DNA of 64,000 nucleotides from Psychrobacter glacincola (GTDB lineage Bacteria; Pseudomonadota; Gammaproteobacteria; Pseudomonadales; Moraxellaceae). This document shows positions 60,328 through 64,000 of this stretch, piece after piece. Both the position numbers and the translations under genes were made by a program. The stretch covers positions 744,001-808,000 of the forward strand of contig NZ_CAJGZH010000001.1 of assembly GCF_904846075.1 (NCBI RefSeq), given 5' to 3'. The stretch's first letter is position 1; every line of letters begins with the position of its first letter. The notes beneath the pieces are model-generated. The model saw nothing but the letters and a program-made list of their open reading frames with translations, searched no databases and was not told the DNA's origin.

Positions 60328-61130
60328 GTCAAGAAATGATAGATCCTAATAAAACCATGTCATGGAATAAAAAGTGGATTGCTTTTCGCACCATTTTGTT
60401 AAAAGAGGTTCGCCGAATTCTGCGTATTTGGCCACAGACCTTGCTGCCACCAGTGATTACGATGAGTCTCTATTTTGTCATCTTCGGTAAGATGATCGGC
60501 TCACGTGTGGGTGAAATGGGCGGTGTGCCGTACATGCAGTTTATCGTGCCTGGCCTCATTATGATGTCGATTATTACCAACAGTTACTCTAATGTGGTAT
60601 CGAGCTTCTTTAGTGCCAAATTCACCTCCAGTATCGAGGAGCTGTTGGTTTCGCCAGTTTCCAAACATGCGATTTTGATGGGTTATATTAGTGGTGGTAT
60701 CTTTCGTGGACTGGCCATTGGTATCATCGTTTCGATAGTTGCACTATTCTTTACCGATCTTGGCATTGAGCATTTATTTGTGACGGTATTTACGGTACTG
60801 GGTACGTCTATCTTATTTTCACTTGGTGGCTTTATAAACGCCGTGTTTGCTCGCTCATTTGATGATATCTCTATCATTCCAAGTTTTGTGCTTACGCCAT
60901 TGACATATCTTGGCGGTGTGTTTTACTCGATGGAAAACTTGTCACCATTTTGGCAAAATATCTCGCTATTAAATCCTATCGTTTATATGGTGAACTCATT
61001 CCGTTACGGTATTCTTGGTTATTCTGATGTGAATGTCTGGTATTCGATGGCTGCTATTTTTGTCTTCTGTGCGGTATTCTATACCATCGCTTATCGTTTA
61101 CTCAGTAATGGCTCACGTGTGCGCTTGTAG
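60324..61130 (+). CDS. yadH: ABC-2 type permease, YadH-like
   Basis: A 268 aa inner-membrane permease with six helices (e.g. TLLPPVITMSLYFVIFGKMIG; FIVPGLIMMSIITNSYSNVV; LLNPIVYMVNSFRYGILGYSD). The GTG start at 60324 overlaps the ATPase stop and is preceded by AAGGAGG (60310-60316). Together with the upstream ATPase it forms a two-gene exporter; a terminator follows. Tentative symbol. Confidence 0.92.
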   Translation: MSQEMIDPNKTMSWNKKWIAFRTILLKEVRRILRIWPQTLLPPVITMSLYFVIFGKMIGSRVGEMGGVPYMQFIVPGLIMMSIITNSYSNVVSSFFSAKFTSSIEELLVSPVSKHAILMGYISGGIFRGLAIGIIVSIVALFFTDLGIEHLFVTVFTVLGTSILFSLGGFINAVFARSFDDISIIPSFVLTPLTYLGGVFYSMENLSPFWQNISLLNPIVYMVNSFRYGILGYSDVNVWYSMAAIFVFCAVFYTIAYRLLSNGSRVRL

Positions 61131-61168
61131 ATTAGTTTGTAAAATGTAGCTTGTCACCTTATTATAAG

Positions 61169-61193
61169 AGTCCAACATTGTTGGGCTTTTTTT
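61169..61193 (+). terminator. Terminator of the ABC exporter, abutting the next gene
   Basis: The stem AGTCCAAC (61169-61176) / GTTGGGCT (61180-61187) has loop ATT and T7. The next base, 61194, is the A of the first ATG of the following gene. Confidence 0.85.
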
Positions 61194-62051
61194 ATGAAAA
61201 TTTTTTTTGTCAGAAGTATGAGTAAGGCTTTTACAGCCACTTTATTGAGTACAATCACGAGCATTGCCATCGCAGCGCCACTTGCGGCAATGGATGATTA
61301 TGATTGGGTTGTCATGGAGACGCCTGTAGATCCTGCAACGTATAAGTATGATTGCCATAACGACTACAAATATGAAACTTATGATGCGCTACAAAACTGT
61401 CTGTATAACTTGAGGGAAGATGCAGATAATGCGCTTAGTAAGCAATGGAATATCAGCGATAAAGTCTTTAGAGAGAGAAATGCCATTTATATCAAAGTCG
61501 CTAATCGGAAAAACCCACTAGTATTTGTTGATTACTCCAGTCCTTATGAGGAGGATTTTAATCCTTATTATTCGCTACAAGACTACGATAAATCACGGAA
61601 ATTACTGACAATACATCAAAGCTTTTATGAAGGAGAGAGCTTGACGGTAGTTAATTTGGTTACTGGGTTTTGGCAAGATTTTAGTCTCAGAAAGCTAAGT
61701 ATCTCTCCTGATATGAGATATATAGTCGGTTTTGAAAGTGAAATGGGGGCGACGGAACACGTCAATATTTTGGAGCGACAAGATAGCGGTTACTATGAAG
61801 GCTACTATAAACAAGTCTATAGCAGTAGTGACGATTCAAAAAACTACGACAATCATAAAAAGTTTTATCAAGCAGATAAAGCACAGCAGGTTTATGATAG
61901 CGAAACCTTTACTTGGGTAAATGATGATAAGTTTTATGCAGATTCTTTTTATAAGTTGAATCAAGCGGATTCAGCGGCTTTTAGAGTACGATATACCTTT
62001 ATTAAAAATACCTCAACGAATAAGTGGCAACTGTATGAAGGTAGTAGGTAA
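61194..62051 (+). CDS. Secreted paralog 1 of unknown function
   Basis: A 285 aa protein (277 aa if ATG 61218 is used) with signal peptide ending near IAIAAPLA. Mature features shared with the next two genes: an early Cys pair (YKYDCHND..ALQNCLYNL), a core LSKQWNISDKVFRERNAIYI, LVFVDYSSPYEE, SLQDYDKSRKLLTI and the repeat-like LSISPDMRYIVGFE. The SPD-type motif hints at beta-propeller-like strands. I do not recognise the family. Its start sits directly behind the exporter terminator, with no good ribosome-binding site. Confidence 0.75.
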   Translation: MKIFFVRSMSKAFTATLLSTITSIAIAAPLAAMDDYDWVVMETPVDPATYKYDCHNDYKYETYDALQNCLYNLREDADNALSKQWNISDKVFRERNAIYIKVANRKNPLVFVDYSSPYEEDFNPYYSLQDYDKSRKLLTIHQSFYEGESLTVVNLVTGFWQDFSLRKLSISPDMRYIVGFESEMGATEHVNILERQDSGYYEGYYKQVYSSSDDSKNYDNHKKFYQADKAQQVYDSETFTWVNDDKFYADSFYKLNQADSAAFRVRYTFIKNTSTNKWQLYEGSR

Positions 62052-62921
62052 ATGATTACTATCTCTCATCACATAAAAGCAGCGTTGACTGTCGCAGGAC
62101 TATTTATATTGACCACAATAGCATCCTTAGATGCACAGGCAGCGCCTTTAGCTTTAGAGCCATCGACAAATGAAGAGGTATGGATAAAAGTCCCTGCGCC
62201 TGTAGCGATAGACTGGTATGAAGACAGCTGTCGATACGATCATACTGAATATCGAACGTTTAAAGATTATGAAAACTGTATCTTTAAATCGTTAGCCCAA
62301 GCTGATAATGCACAAAGCCGAAAGTGGGGCTTGAGTGACCGCGTTATTCGAGAAAAAGATACCATTTATATTAATACACCCAACCATAAGCAACCATTGG
62401 TATTTAAGGATTATCTTGAACCGTTTGAAGAAGAGTATAGGGCTCATTATCAATTGCAGGATTATGATAAATCACATCATCTGTTGCAGTTACTACGTAC
62501 GATGTATGAGACTCAAGCGACTGTCATTGTCGATTTAAACACAGGGCGCTGGCAAGAGCTGTATGCGACCAATCTTAAGTTTTCTAGCGATATGAATCAA
62601 GTGGTAGGGTTTAATGGTAGGCAAGGTGTGACCAGAGATATCATAATATGGGAGCGTCAAAAAGCTGACAATGACGGACGCTATGCAACGATATTTGCTA
62701 GTAATGAATTATATGAACAAGATTATGATAATGACAAAAAACATGAGGTGTACGAAGCGCGAGATATCAGTTGGACAAGCAATAATAAAGTTAACGTTGA
62801 TTTTTATTACAGAGTCAATCCCACTGACACGGTAGCATTTCGCGTGCGCTATATTTATGCGGCTGATAATAAAGAGGGTAAATGGCAGAGAGTTTTACCT
62901 GATGTTAATACCAACGATTAA
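62052..62921 (+). CDS. Secreted paralog 2 of unknown function
   Basis: A 289 aa protein with signal peptide (ending DAQAAPLA). Same architecture as the preceding gene: the Cys pair (DSCRYDH..YENCIFKSL), RKWGLSDRVIREKDTIYI, LVFKDYLEPFEEEY, LQDYDKSHHLLQLL, LKFSSDMNQVVGFN and a C-terminal FRVRYIY. The ATG follows the previous stop directly (62049-62051), so translation is coupled; AGGTAG just before may serve as ribosome-binding site. Confidence 0.78.
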   Translation: MITISHHIKAALTVAGLFILTTIASLDAQAAPLALEPSTNEEVWIKVPAPVAIDWYEDSCRYDHTEYRTFKDYENCIFKSLAQADNAQSRKWGLSDRVIREKDTIYINTPNHKQPLVFKDYLEPFEEEYRAHYQLQDYDKSHHLLQLLRTMYETQATVIVDLNTGRWQELYATNLKFSSDMNQVVGFNGRQGVTRDIIIWERQKADNDGRYATIFASNELYEQDYDNDKKHEVYEARDISWTSNNKVNVDFYYRVNPTDTVAFRVRYIYAADNKEGKWQRVLPDVNTND

Positions 62922-62948
62922 AAAACAATAAAAAGGTCTAGCTCTCAT

Positions 62949-63779
62949 ATGCAAATAACTCTATCAGTAGCCACTGAAATTCGCATCTGTATGACGAGTG
63001 CAATACTGCTAATGCTGTCAATGCCAGCACAAGCAGACCTGCCCAAAGCGACGATGGATGACTATGTTTGGAAAGTACTAGACCCAGCCAGAAAATCAGA
63101 TTACTTTGATGATAAGTGTGAATACGATAGTCTGGTCTTTTATAGGAAATGCCTTGAGACAAGCTTAGAGAAACATGATAACAAGCTTAGCAAAAAGTGG
63201 GGATTGGGCAACCGTGTTTCGAGAGAAAAAGATACGATATATATCCAAGTAACCAGTCGAAGCTTACCGTTAGTTTTTCGTGATGAGCTGTTTGCTCCTG
63301 ACGGCCAATCTCACTCTTATTTTTCACTATATGATTATGACGAAAAGAGACAACTGCTGTACTTGTTGAGAAGTTTTCCCGAAATAGAAAGTACTGTACT
63401 TGTTAATCTCAAAACTGGATTTAGTCAAGAATTTGATGGTATCGATTTAAGTGTATCACCCAATAAAGAACGTATTACTACAGTAGAGCGTTATATAGAT
63501 GAAGAAAATATTACGATTTGGCAAAAGCAGAAGGAGGGCGACTATCAGATTGTTTACGAGAGTGACCCCAGCGAATTAAAAGCGCATTTGGATTCTTATC
63601 AAAATCGAGAACAGAGACATAGTTTTGAGAATGTAGATATTGAATGGCGAAGTAAGAATAGTGTTTTAATCGATTTTTATTATCTTATCAATGAAACCGA
63701 TGATGTCGGCTATCGAGTACGTTTTAGCTTGGTCAAAAATGCTAGTTCATCAGAGTGGCAAATGATTCCCATAAAATAG
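62949..63779 (+). CDS. Secreted paralog 3 of unknown function
   Basis: A 276 aa protein with signal peptide ending MPAQADLPKA (translation could also start at ATG 62991). Shared features: the Cys pair (DDKCEYDS..YRKCLETSL), KKWGLGNRVSREKDTIYI, LVFRDELFAPDG, LYDYDEKRQLLYLL, LSVSPNKERITTVE and a C-terminal YRVRFSLVKN. 27 bp after gene 2; the three are probably one operon. Confidence 0.78.
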   Translation: MQITLSVATEIRICMTSAILLMLSMPAQADLPKATMDDYVWKVLDPARKSDYFDDKCEYDSLVFYRKCLETSLEKHDNKLSKKWGLGNRVSREKDTIYIQVTSRSLPLVFRDELFAPDGQSHSYFSLYDYDEKRQLLYLLRSFPEIESTVLVNLKTGFSQEFDGIDLSVSPNKERITTVERYIDEENITIWQKQKEGDYQIVYESDPSELKAHLDSYQNREQRHSFENVDIEWRSKNSVLIDFYYLINETDDVGYRVRFSLVKNASSSEWQMIPIK

Positions 63780-63842
63780 CCCATTGCTGTAAAATGACTG
63801 GTTTTTATTTCATTATATTTAAGCATGAAAGGTAAGTAACTT

Positions 63843-64000
63843 ATGAGTATTCACGGTATCTTGGGTGAGCAAACCACTGACTATCCAACCGAGTATAGTC
63901 CAGAGACCTTGTATCCTATCGCTCGCAGTATGGGTCGCGATGTCATTGGCTGGCAAGACGATAAGTTAATGGTTGGTATCGATTGGTGGCAGGCATTTGA
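63843..64000 (+). CDS. queF: NADPH-dependent 7-cyano-7-deazaguanine reductase (5' part)
   Basis: 52 complete codons before the window end. QueF reduces preQ0 to preQ1 in queuosine tRNA modification. The N-terminal sequence SIHGILGEQTTDYPTEYSP..LYPIARSMGRDVIGW and GIDWWQAF match the long (E. coli-type) QueF N-terminal domain. AAGG precedes ATG 63843. Catalytic residues lie outside the window. Confidence 0.85.
   Translation, partial: MSIHGILGEQTTDYPTEYSPETLYPIARSMGRDVIGWQDDKLMVGIDWWQAF

Overview
The window looks like a chromosomal segment of a Moraxellaceae gammaproteobacterium, most probably Psychrobacter. Four things point there: a tRNA-Tyr/Gly/Thr-tuf block, the aat-trxB//ftsK and map-glnD-dapC neighbourhoods, an I.1/I.2-type lipase with its foldase, and Moraxellaceae-like hypothetical membrane proteins in moderate-to-low GC DNA. 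Genus assignment rests on protein recognition only. I see no rRNA, prophage, CRISPR array or insertion sequence.

Layout. 1-2.3 kb: tRNA-Tyr, tRNA-Gly, tRNA-Thr and tuf, closed by a strong terminator. 2.4-9.3 kb: a GNAT acetyltransferase, a MerR regulator, aat and trxB abutting on the minus strand, and divergent ftsK. 9.4-16.2 kb: a small secreted protein, an amidase, a DODA-type dioxygenase, rlmH, a DUF421 membrane protein, a four-helix membrane protein and a PBP4-type peptidase. 16.3-18.9 kb: a frameshifted DnaQ-like exonuclease next to a cNMP/CBS/DUF294 protein. 19-25.1 kb: map-glnD-dapC (start codon removal, nitrogen signalling, lysine/diaminopimelate synthesis), interrupted by an opposite-strand membrane-protein gene. 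25.4-29.8 kb: lipase plus foldase, then a META-domain and a TolB-like lipoprotein. 30-39.5 kb: a YqiJ-like OB-fold membrane protein, a flotillin with 22-residue tandem repeats, and a giant (about 2070 aa) AAA ATPase of the DUF3686 'DNA repair ATPase' type. 39.9-40.2 kb: two tandem DUF2256 mini-zinc proteins, the second only 51 aa. 40.3-42.3 kb: a strikingly AT-rich insert carrying one probable ~650 aa gene broken by a one-base frameshift, with a PD-(D/E)XK-like nuclease domain at its C-terminal end. 42.6-46.4 kb: metH. 47-49.6 kb: three fasciclin-domain lipoproteins in a row. 50-51.5 kb: an alanine/glycine:cation symporter. 51.5-52.7 kb: a 1.2 kb gene-free stretch. 52.7-55.4 kb: lemA and two TPM-domain genes. 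55.6-57.9 kb: an adenine/adenosine deaminase, a class III sirtuin and a small membrane-anchored protein. 58.1-61.1 kb: tRNA-Arg, a cytochrome c5-like protein with a short upstream ORF, and a YadG/YadH-type ABC exporter. 61.2-63.8 kb: three tandem paralogous secreted proteins of unknown function. The window ends inside queF.

The most interesting material is the AT-rich split nuclease gene, the three-paralog secreted family, the YqiJ/flotillin/giant-ATPase module, the exonuclease frameshift, and a recurring pattern of degenerate 13-16 bp tandem repeats in the intergenic DNA. All coordinates were read by eye; no database search was run.
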